Shown: positions 44,141 through 52,675, numbered from the stretch's first letter. The stretch: 64,000 nt of DNA from Halosolutus amylolyticus (GCF_023566055.1 NZ_JALIQP010000002.1:992001-1056000); one strand, 5' to 3'. Made by a program: numbers and translations. The notes: a model not told the origin generated them from the sequence alone.

Positions 44141-44815
44141 ATGCAACGACGCAAGTTCGTAATCGGAATGGGGGCATTGGCATCAGGTACTGCGGCTGCG
44201 GTCGGCTCAGGCGCGTTCACGACTTCGAAGGCAGACCGTTCACTCGAAGTGTCCGTTGCGGCCGATGACAGCCAAGCCTTCCTCGCAATGGATCCACAAG
44301 ACGAGGATAGAGTTAGAACCAACGGCGACGGTGCGATCGAAATTGACCTAGCTCAGGACAACACTGGAAACAGTGAAACTGCTGACACGGGGGTGAATCC
44401 GAACGGGTTTACTGATTTCCTGAATCTCTTCACAATCACGAACCAGAGTACGAACGATCTCGTCGTGATGATCGACGGTGCAACGGACGTTCAATCATAC
44501 GAGGGGATTTCGATTTTCAGCGCTTACGACACGAGTCGGGAACACGAACCTGGAATTTCCGATAACGCCGGCAGCCCGCCGCCGCTCGAATACGACGAGA
44601 CGGAAGGCGGTGCTAATTATAAGATCCCCAGCAACTTCGATCCGACTGACTACTTCGGTGAAGGAAACGACTACCCAGTTCTCAGTCCAGGTGAAACACT
44701 CGATGTCGGGTTCTACTTCGTGACGGAAAGTGCACCCAGTACGCGTCTATACAAGGATACCAGCCTGACGGTCGCTGCCGTTGCAGTCGACAGTGAGCGG
44801 GACAAGAGGTCGTAA
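44141..44815 (+). CDS. Secreted DUF1102-like surface protein
   Basis: 224 residues from the ATG at 44141. The N-terminus MQRRKFVIGMGALASGTAAA has a twin-arginine-like start and a hydrophobic core, and runs into VGSGAFTTSKADRSLEVSVA. The mature domain is beta-rich and acidic, with FLNLFTITNQSTNDLVVMID and SPGETLDVGFYFVTESAP, like the structural domains of TasA/camelysin-type proteins. Base composition is less G/C-rich than its neighbours: 44281-44340 has 33 G/C of 60. It is the first gene of a three-gene operon. Confidence 0.72.
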   Translation: MQRRKFVIGMGALASGTAAAVGSGAFTTSKADRSLEVSVAADDSQAFLAMDPQDEDRVRTNGDGAIEIDLAQDNTGNSETADTGVNPNGFTDFLNLFTITNQSTNDLVVMIDGATDVQSYEGISIFSAYDTSREHEPGISDNAGSPPPLEYDETEGGANYKIPSNFDPTDYFGEGNDYPVLSPGETLDVGFYFVTESAPSTRLYKDTSLTVAAVAVDSERDKRS

Positions 44816-44847
44816 CACCACCTCTACGCCCCGAGTCATCCACTACA

Positions 44848-45408
44848 ATGAAACGACGACGATTCGTCATTGGAACGGGCGTATTCGCCGCTTCCACGAG
44901 TATCGTGCTCGGCTCGGGAGCATTCACGACGACGACAGCCGACCGGTCTGTCTCGATCAGCGTGGCAGATGAAGACCCGAATGCGTTTCTCGCGATAACC
45001 GCTGAATCGGAAATTGCCGAAGTCGGTGAGGATGGAACGATCGAGATAACGATCGACGAGCAGCTCGGAACCAACGACGGCAAAGGCGTCGGTGTAGACT
45101 CGTCATACACGTTCTGGAACGTCTTCTCGGTGCAGAACTATGGCACAAATCCAGTGAACGTGTATGGAGAGCCAGGTCATCTAGAAGATCACGAAGGTGG
45201 TGCTGGAACACCAGAGATAGTCGAACCGACTGATAACGAGATAACAGTTACTCTGCTTGACGGGAACGGTAACGAACTCGATATTCAAGAACTCCAACCC
45301 GGTGATCCAAAAGAAACCGTATCTGTGAAAATAGATACCACGGATGTCGAGCCGGGTGCTGAACCTCATCAGGCAGAGTACGTGCTCGTCGCCGAAGCAG
45401 TAGAGTAA
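44848..45408 (+). CDS. Secreted DUF1102-like surface protein
   Basis: 186 residues. MKRRRFVIGTGVFAASTSIV followed by LGSGAFTTTTADRSVSISVA repeats the export and processing block of its neighbours. The domain includes FWNVFSVQNYGTNPVNVYGE and the closing strand PHQAEYVLVAEAVE. It lies 32 bases after the previous gene and is clearly paralogous to it. Like that gene it has lower G+C than the flanks, consistent with joint acquisition or relaxed codon bias. Confidence 0.72.
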   Translation: MKRRRFVIGTGVFAASTSIVLGSGAFTTTTADRSVSISVADEDPNAFLAITAESEIAEVGEDGTIEITIDEQLGTNDGKGVGVDSSYTFWNVFSVQNYGTNPVNVYGEPGHLEDHEGGAGTPEIVEPTDNEITVTLLDGNGNELDIQELQPGDPKETVSVKIDTTDVEPGAEPHQAEYVLVAEAVE

Positions 45409-45455
45409 CGAACAGCCAGAGGGTACGAGCGCCCCTCACTGACGAAATCCAATCG

Positions 45456-46949
45456 ATGAAAACGTCTCACGCCACACTGGTGTTCGCTCTCGTTCTCGTA
45501 GTGGCAATACCGACTGCTGCAGTAACTGTATTCGACACCAACTCCCAGGATCGGATCACCGACGACATCGTCGCCGAGCCATCTGACGGCCCGAACGGCG
45601 CGTACGCGTTCGTCGACAACGACACCGACGAGCTGGTGGTCGATCTGACCGCGAGTAACGACGAGGTCGAGGGTGACGGCGTCTCACCGGACGCGCTCAC
45701 CGGAGTTTCGGACGTCTTCACCCTCACGTACGAGGGCGACGAGTACGCCGAAGTCTGGCTCGAGGACGACACTGACGACGTCACCTTCTACGACGGTGCA
45801 GGGAATTCGATCGAAGGCCAGGCCAATAACGTCACGCTCCACCAGAACCAGACGGTTCACGTCGGCTTCTCGGTCGATACCCGCGATCTCGAGACGATCG
45901 ATCCGATTATCGACTCGATCGAGATCAACGCGCGAGTGCCCGACGACGACGGCGATGGCGGTGGCGGAGGCGGTGGCGGCGGCGCCCCGTCGCCGGGACA
46001 GCCCGCGCCGCCCGACCCGGCACCGCCGGATCCGACCGTCATCGTCCAGACGCCGGCGGACGACGTCCGCAACGTGCAGGTCCTGAACGCGCAGGGCGGC
46101 ACCGCGGTGACGGTCGACCTCGAGGAACTGCGGATCGGCCCGCACGTGACGCTCGATCGGACCGACGTCACGATGGTCGACGATCGCAACGCGATCTACA
46201 GCATCGACGCGTCCCAGAAGGGGCCGAAGTTCGAGCCCCTCGACACCCTGCCCGCACAGGCGGGCGCGGAACCGATCGGGAGTTACAAGATCGAGGATCC
46301 GCCGGCGGCCGACGCCGTGAAGTCGGTCGAGTACGGCTTCAGCGTCGATCGAAACTACCTCGAGAACGAGGAGATCGAACCCGACGAGGTGACGCTCTAC
46401 CGGTACGACGACGACAAAGGCACGTGGACCACGCTCGAGACGAAGGTCCTCGAGACGAGCGACGACCGGGTCGCGTACACCGCGACAATCGATCGATTCT
46501 CGCTGTACGCCGTCGGCGTCGACACCGCGGCGATCACGGTCACCGACGCGACCGTCGAACCCGATACCGTCTCGATCGACGAGAACGTGACCGTCACCGG
46601 GATGATCGCCAACGACGGGCAGGACGAAGGTGAGTACGACGCGGTGCTCACGGTCGACGGCGAGGTCGTCGATCGGCAGACCGTCACCGTCCCCGCAGGC
46701 AAGTCCGTCGAGGTGTCGTTCGAGCGCTCGTTCGACGAGGCCGGCGAATACGACCTCGGGATCGGTACCGTCCCCGCGGGCACGGTCACCGTCGAGGCCG
46801 CGGAGGAACCGAAGGAACCGATCGAAGAACCCGGCGGGTTCGGAGTCACGGAAACGGGACTCGTCCTCGTCCTGCTCGCGCTCGCGCTGACCGCGCTGTG
46901 GTTTGTCCGTCGGCGACTCGACGACGAGAGCCCGTTCGATCGACGGTAG
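45456..46949 (+). CDS. Large cell-surface protein with C-terminal membrane anchor
   Basis: 497 residues. A signal peptide MKTSHATLVFALVLVVAIPT leads to a DUF1102-like beta domain (about residues 30-165). A glycine run and a proline-rich linker (about 170-195) follow. Next comes a PGF-pre-PGF-like domain (PADDVRNVQVLNAQGGTAVT to YTATIDRFSLYAVG), then a CARDB-like beta-sandwich (VTDATVEPDTVSIDENVTVT). The end, GGFGVTETGLVLVLLALALT and an arginine-rich tail, is a membrane anchor resembling a loose PGF-CTERM signal. It probably ties the two smaller proteins upstream to the cell surface. Confidence 0.75.
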   Translation: MKTSHATLVFALVLVVAIPTAAVTVFDTNSQDRITDDIVAEPSDGPNGAYAFVDNDTDELVVDLTASNDEVEGDGVSPDALTGVSDVFTLTYEGDEYAEVWLEDDTDDVTFYDGAGNSIEGQANNVTLHQNQTVHVGFSVDTRDLETIDPIIDSIEINARVPDDDGDGGGGGGGGGAPSPGQPAPPDPAPPDPTVIVQTPADDVRNVQVLNAQGGTAVTVDLEELRIGPHVTLDRTDVTMVDDRNAIYSIDASQKGPKFEPLDTLPAQAGAEPIGSYKIEDPPAADAVKSVEYGFSVDRNYLENEEIEPDEVTLYRYDDDKGTWTTLETKVLETSDDRVAYTATIDRFSLYAVGVDTAAITVTDATVEPDTVSIDENVTVTGMIANDGQDEGEYDAVLTVDGEVVDRQTVTVPAGKSVEVSFERSFDEAGEYDLGIGTVPAGTVTVEAAEEPKEPIEEPGGFGVTETGLVLVLLALALTALWFVRRRLDDESPFDRR

Positions 46950-47281
46950 CCGACCCCACTTCGATCGGTTCGGACATCCACGGCCGAACTGGGGAGCCTA
47001 TTTCTTCGCAATCGCTCCGCAAGAGCCGTCCCTGTCTCGTATCGAGTCGTGAGTCGAGCGTCGAAACGCGTGTTGAAACGGTGCCGAGGTTAAGGTGCGT
47101 TCAAGCCTACTCCGTTACACGTCGCCTGCTCTCGACCGAGTGTGGCGCGGCGGCGAGGACTCCCCCAAGGGACGACCCCGACACACTTCCCCCCAAGGAA
47201 TCGCCGCGAACCGACCCGGACGTGAGTGCGGCGAGAGGCATTGCTGGCGCTGCCAGCAACTGCACTCGTTTCACGAACGCT
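46950..47281. other. Intergenic region of 332 bases
   Basis: No gene is supported; open frames here lack starts and recognisable sequence. CCCCCAAGG occurs twice, at about 47162-47170 and 47190-47198. The same nonamer occurs at about 43722-43730 and, inverted, near 42455-42464. No clear TATA box precedes the rhomboid-like gene. Confidence 0.45.
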
Positions 47282-48210
47282 ATGCTGGACCAGAACCGGC
47301 GATCGGACCACGACACAGCACCGATAGCCGATCGAGTCGAGAACGCCGCCACCGCGACCGATGGATCTGTGTCGACCGTTCGACGGGACCTCGTTCTTCT
47401 CGGATGCGTTCCGTTCCTGCTAGTGATCGGGTTTTTGCTCCCGGCAGAACTGCAGCGACGACTCGCGTTCCGGTACACCGATCCGTCAGTTCTCACCGCG
47501 TACACGGCACCTTCGTGCACATCGAACCGGCGCACCTCGTCGCGAATCTGATCGGATACGGACTGCTCGCGGGGACGTGTTACCTGCTCGCGGTCGAATC
47601 CGACCATCGTTCGTTCTTCGTGATCGCGTTTTCCGGAATCGTGCTGTCGTTTCCACTGACGCTGTCCGCGCTGAACCTGGCGACGCCGAGAAATGGGATC
47701 CTGTACGGGTTTTCGGGCGTAAATATGGCACTTCTCGGTCTGTTGCCGCTGTGCCTCGTCGAGTTCGCCCGTGTTCGGTTCTGGATCGGGTTCGAACGCC
47801 GTGACGGCGGGATGCTCTTCTTCCTCTCGCTGGCAGCGATCGCGATGCTGGCCGTACCGCTCTCGCTGATGACGAGTGCACTCTCGCTCAGCGCAGTCGT
47901 GATTTCCGGATGGTACGTCCACGATCTCACCGATCGAGGCTTTCGATTGGCTGGATTTCTACGGCTGGTACTCGAACGGAGGCACGACGGCAATCAGTTC
48001 GTTCTCGGAAGCGTTCTCTTCGTGTCGTACCTGTTCGTCGGATTTCCGACCGACATCGTCACCGACGGTTCCGTCCTGAACCTCTACGTGCATTTCCTCG
48101 GGTATAGTATGGGCTTCGTCGGATCGTACGTTCTGCTCGAAGCGCAGGTCTTCGGTCCACCCGCCCCGGCTGAGGCGAGGGATTCCCAACTCGAAACACG
48201 GTCTCGATGA
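47282..48210 (+). pseudogene. Rhomboid-family intramembrane protease, frameshifted
   Basis: The N-terminal part reads in one frame from the ATG at 47282 (MLDQNRRSDHDTAPIADRVE to RYTDPSVLTAYT). The rest continues in another frame from about 47505 (VHGTFVHIEPAHLVANLIGY). Together they give a rhomboid-like protein of about 310 residues. It has six or more helices, a catalytic-serine-like GILYGFSGVNMALLGLL, and a late histidine in YVHFLGYSMGFVGSYVLLE. One missing base at about 47500-47515 would explain the break. This is either a genuine inactivating mutation or a sequencing error. If intact it would cleave membrane segments of surface proteins, fitting the locus. Confidence 0.65.
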
Positions 48211-48448
48211 CTGGGCGAACTCGGGTGGAGTCAAGATCGGCCCGTACCCGAAACACTGGACAAAAGACCACTGAATCACACGGGTATCGAGGCCGTGAAC
48301 CGCCCCGATTGCAATCAGTTCGAGAGAGCGACTCTCACGAGTCATCACGGCGGATCTTCCGTCTTCCGAGCGACCCCGAGGCATCCGGCCTGCTCCGCCT
48401 GTAGATTACCGCCCCAAACATCTCGCAGAAAACATGTATCTGAACCAG

Positions 48449-48487
48449 AAATATAATGTAAGTAGCCAATAATTCACGATAGTGAAT
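48449..48487 (+). promoter_or_regulatory. Promoter and start-site palindrome of the signal peptidase gene
   Basis: TATA-like AAATATAATG (48449-48458) is 28 bases before the ATG at 48486. ATTCAC (48472-48477) and GTGAAT (48482-48487) form an inverted repeat with a 4-base spacer that overlaps the start codon, as an operator or a short 5' hairpin would. Confidence 0.5.
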
Positions 48488-49649
48488 GAGTCGGGTATGG
48501 ATCGGGAGACTGATACAGGGAGTGATACTCCTCACCATTATTTCACTGGTGATAGGTCAACTACTTGGACAACCGGTCCTACTTGGCTTCGTCAAAACGG
48601 GCAGTATGGAACCGACGATCGAGACCGGTGACGGATTTATTGCGATTCCGAGCGCGCTTGCCGGGGATCCTGAGACAGGGGACGTCGTCGTCTTCGAAGC
48701 CGAAGAGATCGACGGCGGCGGGCTAACGACACACCGTATCGTCGACGAGACGGACCAGGGCTACGTGACTCGCGGTGACGCCAACCCCTTCACCGATCAG
48801 GACGGGGGTGAACCACCGGTACAGGACGCACAGGTCGTGGCGACGACGGTACAGGTCGGGGACTCGGTCGTCACGATTCCACATCTCGGAACGCTCGTGA
48901 TGGGACTCGACGACGGGCGCGAGTCCGTTCAGACCTGGCTCGCGGCCACCGTCGGCGTTCGATCGCTGCTCGGGACGACGGGTCTCGCCTACCTGTTACT
49001 CGGCCTCTCGGCCGTCGCGTACACGCTCGAAACAGTCCGTGAACGTCGTGACCAGGATCGTGAGTCGCGTCTCGGACGCGACCGGAAACGGGTCCTCGAT
49101 CCGCGGGTAGTCTGCGGGACGTTCGCGGTACTGGTCGTCGTCGCGGCGACTGCCGCAATGATCGTCCCTGCGGGAAGCCACTCTTACGATGTCGTCAGTT
49201 CGGAGTCGCCCTCGGAACGCCCGCTCGTGATCGAGCACGGAACGACCACGGACCTGCCATACACCGTCGCCAACACCGGCGCGGTTCCCGTCGTCTCGTA
49301 TTTCGAATCCGACAGTGATCGCGTCGCCGTCGATCGTGAGCGCGTGACGGTCGGGAGCCGAGCGGAAACCGACGTCACCGTTTCCCTCACTGCACCGGCA
49401 GATACGGGATACTACCAGCTGTACGTCACCGAACGCCGGTATCTGCACGTGCTCCCGCTACCGGTGCTCGATTTCCTCTACGGCGTTCATCCCTGGATTC
49501 CGATCGCCGTTATCGACGCCCTGTTCGGTGGGACGACCTACGCGGTCGGACGAACGACGATCGACACGGGCCGGTATCGAGGACAGTATCGAAGTCTCCG
49601 AAGCGATCGTCCGAGAACAAGCCGTCGAGAACGTTACCGTGACCGATAA
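48486..49649 (+). CDS. Archaeal signal peptidase I (S26), extended form
   Basis: 387 residues, roughly twice the usual Sec11-type length. The N-terminal part is a standard archaeal peptidase: a membrane helix (VILLTIISLVIGQLLGQPVL), catalytic serine S40 in VKTGSMEPTIETGDGF, histidine H83 in LTTHRIVDE, and acidic residues in VTRGDANPFTDQDGG. After a second helix (LAYLLLGLSAVAYTLETV), a third helix and an Ig-like extracytoplasmic domain (TTTDLPYTVANTGAVPVVSY) are added, then a C-terminal hydrophobic segment. Its position beside three DUF1102 proteins suggests a dedicated SipW-like peptidase for them. Confidence 0.85.
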   Translation: MSRVWIGRLIQGVILLTIISLVIGQLLGQPVLLGFVKTGSMEPTIETGDGFIAIPSALAGDPETGDVVVFEAEEIDGGGLTTHRIVDETDQGYVTRGDANPFTDQDGGEPPVQDAQVVATTVQVGDSVVTIPHLGTLVMGLDDGRESVQTWLAATVGVRSLLGTTGLAYLLLGLSAVAYTLETVRERRDQDRESRLGRDRKRVLDPRVVCGTFAVLVVVAATAAMIVPAGSHSYDVVSSESPSERPLVIEHGTTTDLPYTVANTGAVPVVSYFESDSDRVAVDRERVTVGSRAETDVTVSLTAPADTGYYQLYVTERRYLHVLPLPVLDFLYGVHPWIPIAVIDALFGGTTYAVGRTTIDTGRYRGQYRSLRSDRPRTSRRERYRDR

Positions 49650-49692
49650 CTATGGGTAAGCATCCAGTTCGAACGGAGACGTGGTCGAACCG

Positions 49693-50895
49693 ATGACCGA
49701 GACGCAACTACGACTGCGAGCGACATTCGCCGAGTACCGACCGATTATCGTCGTCGCACTCGTCGTGCTGCTGGCAGTCGGTGGATGGGTGACGTACGGG
49801 ACGTACGTCGATCCGGGCGAAGAGACCGAACGACAGCGCGTCGATTCGTGGATAGTCACCGGCGACGTCTCACACGGCGCAGAAATCACACGGGAGAACG
49901 CTGTCTTCGAGAACGGATCCGAGTTCAACGACGAACCGGTCTACTACACCGAACTCTCGCCGACGGCCACTGGCGAATTCAGCGTCAGGTATCATGCGAC
50001 GTCGGGAGAGAACGTCACGATCACGATCGTTCCGGAACTCGTCTATCGATCCGCGGACGAGGACGTAGTGTACTGGGAGCAATCCAGCGAACTGTCGTCG
50101 GTCACCGAATCGAACGTCGCTCCCGACGAAGCGGTAACTGCGAGTTTCGACGTCAATACGACCGCCGTCGAAGACGAGGTTGGAGAAATCGAGGACGACC
50201 TGGGAGCCAGTCCCGGGGAGACTGCAGTGTTTGTCCGCGCCACCATCGCCGTTGACGGCCAGATCAACGGTCAACAGCGGTCGGTGAGTCAAACGGAGCG
50301 CGTCACACTCTCGATCGATGGCGGGACCTACCGTTTCGAGAACGACGACGCGTTCGAGGAGTCGTTCGACGAGTACGAAACCGTATCTGTCACGCAGTCG
50401 CACGGGCCGATTCGAACCATCGGCGGACCGCTCTTGCTAGTACTCGGGGGAGCCGGACTGATCGCGAGTGTGATCGCCGATCGGCGCGTTCTCGACCTTA
50501 CGGACGGCGAGCGACGCTGGCTCGAATACGCCGCCGATCGATCCGAGTTCGAAGACCTCGTCACGACCGCAGCGCTTCCAGCCGACGTTCTCGATCGGCC
50601 CCGCGCCGAAGTCGCGTCGTTCGAAGACCTCGCTCAACTCGCGATCGACCTCGAAACTCCACTGATCGACGAGCGAACGGAAGAGTGCTACGTCGTTCCC
50701 GGTGAGGACGTCTGCTACGTCTACGACCCACCAGAACCACCGTCTGCGAATCACGCTCCCAAATCGACGCCGGGAGACGGATCGAACTCGATCCTCGAAT
50801 TCGCATCAGTCGACGACGAAGAAACTGACAACGAGGACAGCGTCGTTGAAGCGGAAACGATCCCTGACGAAGCGACTGACGAGACCGCAAAATAG
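49693..50895 (+). CDS. DUF5305-like membrane protein
   Basis: 400 residues from the ATG at 49693; a GTG four codons earlier is possible. One N-terminal helix (IIVVALVVLLAVGGWVTYGT) leads to an outside beta-rich domain with FSVRYHATSGENVTITIVPE and VFVRATIAVDGQINGQQRSV. A second helix (IGGPLLLVLGGAGLIASVIA) leads to an inside domain with the conserved-looking RWLEYAADRSEFEDLVTTAA, and an acidic tail. The family repeatedly accompanies signal peptidase I in haloarchaea and is probably its partner or an assembly factor. The role is inferred from context. Confidence 0.78.
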   Translation: MTETQLRLRATFAEYRPIIVVALVVLLAVGGWVTYGTYVDPGEETERQRVDSWIVTGDVSHGAEITRENAVFENGSEFNDEPVYYTELSPTATGEFSVRYHATSGENVTITIVPELVYRSADEDVVYWEQSSELSSVTESNVAPDEAVTASFDVNTTAVEDEVGEIEDDLGASPGETAVFVRATIAVDGQINGQQRSVSQTERVTLSIDGGTYRFENDDAFEESFDEYETVSVTQSHGPIRTIGGPLLLVLGGAGLIASVIADRRVLDLTDGERRWLEYAADRSEFEDLVTTAALPADVLDRPRAEVASFEDLAQLAIDLETPLIDERTEECYVVPGEDVCYVYDPPEPPSANHAPKSTPGDGSNSILEFASVDDEETDNEDSVVEAETIPDEATDETAK

Positions 50896-51021
50896 TGATC
50901 GGTTCGAATGGACGGAACCGCCCCGACCACGCGCGACGAGCGGACCGTCGCGGGGTATCCAACTGGAGGGAAGGGGGGTCGTTGCAGTCAGTTGACGTCT
51001 GAAACCGAGCCAATCGCACCC

Positions 51022-52149
51022 TCAGAACCGATCGAGCGAGAACATCCCGATCGGGTGGTCGGTCTCGCCCTCGAGCGCGAGGTCGGCCATGATCTCGCCG
51101 ATCACGCTGGCGAATTTGAAGCCGTGGCCGGAGAAACCGGCGGCGACGGCGACCTGCGGGTGGTCGGGAAGCGTGTCGAGGACGAAGTGGTCATCGGGCG
51201 TGTTCGTAAAGAGACAGGTCTTCAGGCGCATCGTCGGCCCCGCGCCGTCGGGGAAGTACGTCTCCGCGAACTCCCGCAGCAATCGCTCGTCCGCCTGCGT
51301 CGGTTCGCGCTCGAATGCGTCGGGGTCGACCGTCTCCTCGCGGTGGTGATAGCGGCCGAACTTGAATCCCGGGACGCCGTGAACCGGGAACCCGTAGAAG
51401 CGCCCCTCCGGAACCTGCAGGTTCCAGACCGGGAACCGATCGGGCGCGAACCGATCGGGCTCGCGGGGCTGGAGCCAGGCGAGCACCTGTCGCTCGGGAA
51501 CGGCGATCCCGTCGAGCGCGTCGACGAACCGCGCCGCCCACGCCCCCGCGGTGATCACGAGCCTGTCGGCCTCGTACTCGTCGTGATCCGTCTCGACGCG
51601 AACGCCGTCGGCGGTCGGCCGCCAGTCGACGACGCGCTCGCGAGCCCGGATCGTCGCCCCGGCGCGGTGGGCGCGCTCGACGTGGGCGACGATACACTGC
51701 TCGGGGACGAGAAAGCCCCCATCGGGCTGGTAGATCGCCTCGTAGTCCTCAGGTAGCCCGTACCCGGGATAGCGATCCGAGAGTTCGGCACTCGAGAGGT
51801 GCTCGTACTCCAGGTCGTGTTCCTCACAGGACCGCTTCGAACCCTCGACGAGCGGGTCGCCGGCCGGCCCGGCGTCGATCGACCCGGTCCGGTACAGCAA
51901 CTGGCGATCGTGGTCGGCCTCGAGATCCGTCCACAGGTCGTCCGCCCGCCGGAGCAGGGGCACGTAGTCGGCTCCCTCGTAGTAGGCGAGCCGAATGATC
52001 CGGGTGATGCCGTGCGAGGACCCGTAGCCGTGGGGCACGTCGTAGCGTTCGAGGCCGAGGACGTCCGCGCCGCGATCGGCGAGGTGGGCGACCGTCGCGC
52101 TCCCCATCCCGCCGACGCCGACGACGATGGCGTCGTACCGATCGGTCAT
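51022..52149 (-). CDS. MSOX/N-methyltryptophan-oxidase-like FAD amine oxidase
   Basis: 375 residues from the ATG at 52149 (MTDRYDAIVVGVGGMGSATV). The dinucleotide-binding motif GVGGMG and ERYDVPHGYGSSHGITRIIR near the N-terminus fit the monomeric sarcosine oxidase family. The cysteine in RLKTCLFTNTPDDHFVLDTL is where FAD is covalently bound in relatives. VAAGFSGHGFKFASVIGEIM is the C-terminal flavin-site block. It oxidises an N-methyl or secondary amine to aldehyde and hydrogen peroxide. The exact substrate is unknown. Confidence 0.85.
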   Translation of the reverse strand: MTDRYDAIVVGVGGMGSATVAHLADRGADVLGLERYDVPHGYGSSHGITRIIRLAYYEGADYVPLLRRADDLWTDLEADHDRQLLYRTGSIDAGPAGDPLVEGSKRSCEEHDLEYEHLSSAELSDRYPGYGLPEDYEAIYQPDGGFLVPEQCIVAHVERAHRAGATIRARERVVDWRPTADGVRVETDHDEYEADRLVITAGAWAARFVDALDGIAVPERQVLAWLQPREPDRFAPDRFPVWNLQVPEGRFYGFPVHGVPGFKFGRYHHREETVDPDAFEREPTQADERLLREFAETYFPDGAGPTMRLKTCLFTNTPDDHFVLDTLPDHPQVAVAAGFSGHGFKFASVIGEIMADLALEGETDHPIGMFSLDRF

Positions 52150-52192
52150 GGGAAGCGGTGCAACGGCGAGGACGAAAACAGTTAACACTCGC

Positions 52193-52270
52193 ACGGACTA
52201 CTGGAAGCCAGTTCCGGAACAACCGCGGTCGCCCTTGCGGTTGCATCGGCAACTCGGTACAGCAACCGTA
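52193..52270 (-). repeat. Stop-anchored palindromic repeat, copy D
   Basis: 78 bases. In the direction of the gene at 52675, TACGGTTGCTGTACCG follows the TGA directly. Inner arms are GATGCAACCGC and GCGGTTGTTCC, and the far end reads CTTCCAGTAGTCCGT. This is the most diverged copy, but order and spacing match copies A and B. Confidence 0.82.
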
Positions 52271-52675
52271 TCAGTCGTCGACGTCGTCGCTGCGTTCGCG
52301 AAGGTGCCGTTTCTGCCGGCGCTCGGTCACGTGATCGACGCCGTCGGCCAGTTCGTCCCTGACGTCGGTCTCGAAGGCGTCGACCTGTTCGAGGAACTCC
52401 GTCGAGAACTCCTCGACGAGTTCGAACGTCCACTGGTCGCTGATCGCACCTGACGGGAGGTGATCGTCGCGAAGCTCGTCGGCCCACTCGTCGTGGCCGG
52501 CCTCGCGAAGGTGCTCCTCGGCGTCGCTCATCCGGTCCATCGCGTGGCCGAGCTGGTGGTGGAACTCGAGCAGGCTCCCGTAGGCGCGGTAGACGTACTC
52601 CAGGCCGAGTTGCATGTCGTGGAGCGCGTCCCGTTCGGCGTCGGTCAGCTCGAGGTCGTCGGGATCTGTGGTCAT
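52271..52675 (-). CDS. Helical haloarchaeal protein of unknown function
   Basis: 134 residues, no membrane segment, almost entirely helical and acidic: RDALHDMQLGLEYVYRAYGS, LLEFHHQLGHAMDRMSDAEE and FELVEEFSTEFLEQVDAFET. A cluster of histidines (EFHHQLGHAMDR) could bind metal, recalling ferritin-like or DinB-like bundles, but the spacing does not match a known motif. The stop codon abuts repeat copy D. Confidence 0.6.
   Translation of the reverse strand: MTTDPDDLELTDAERDALHDMQLGLEYVYRAYGSLLEFHHQLGHAMDRMSDAEEHLREAGHDEWADELRDDHLPSGAISDQWTFELVEEFSTEFLEQVDAFETDVRDELADGVDHVTERRQKRHLRERSDDVDD

Noticed and set aside
51890-51905. Sequence GGTACAGCAACTGG similar to an end of the palindromic repeat
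   Set aside because: It lies inside the amine oxidase coding sequence, has no matching inner arms and is a chance match.
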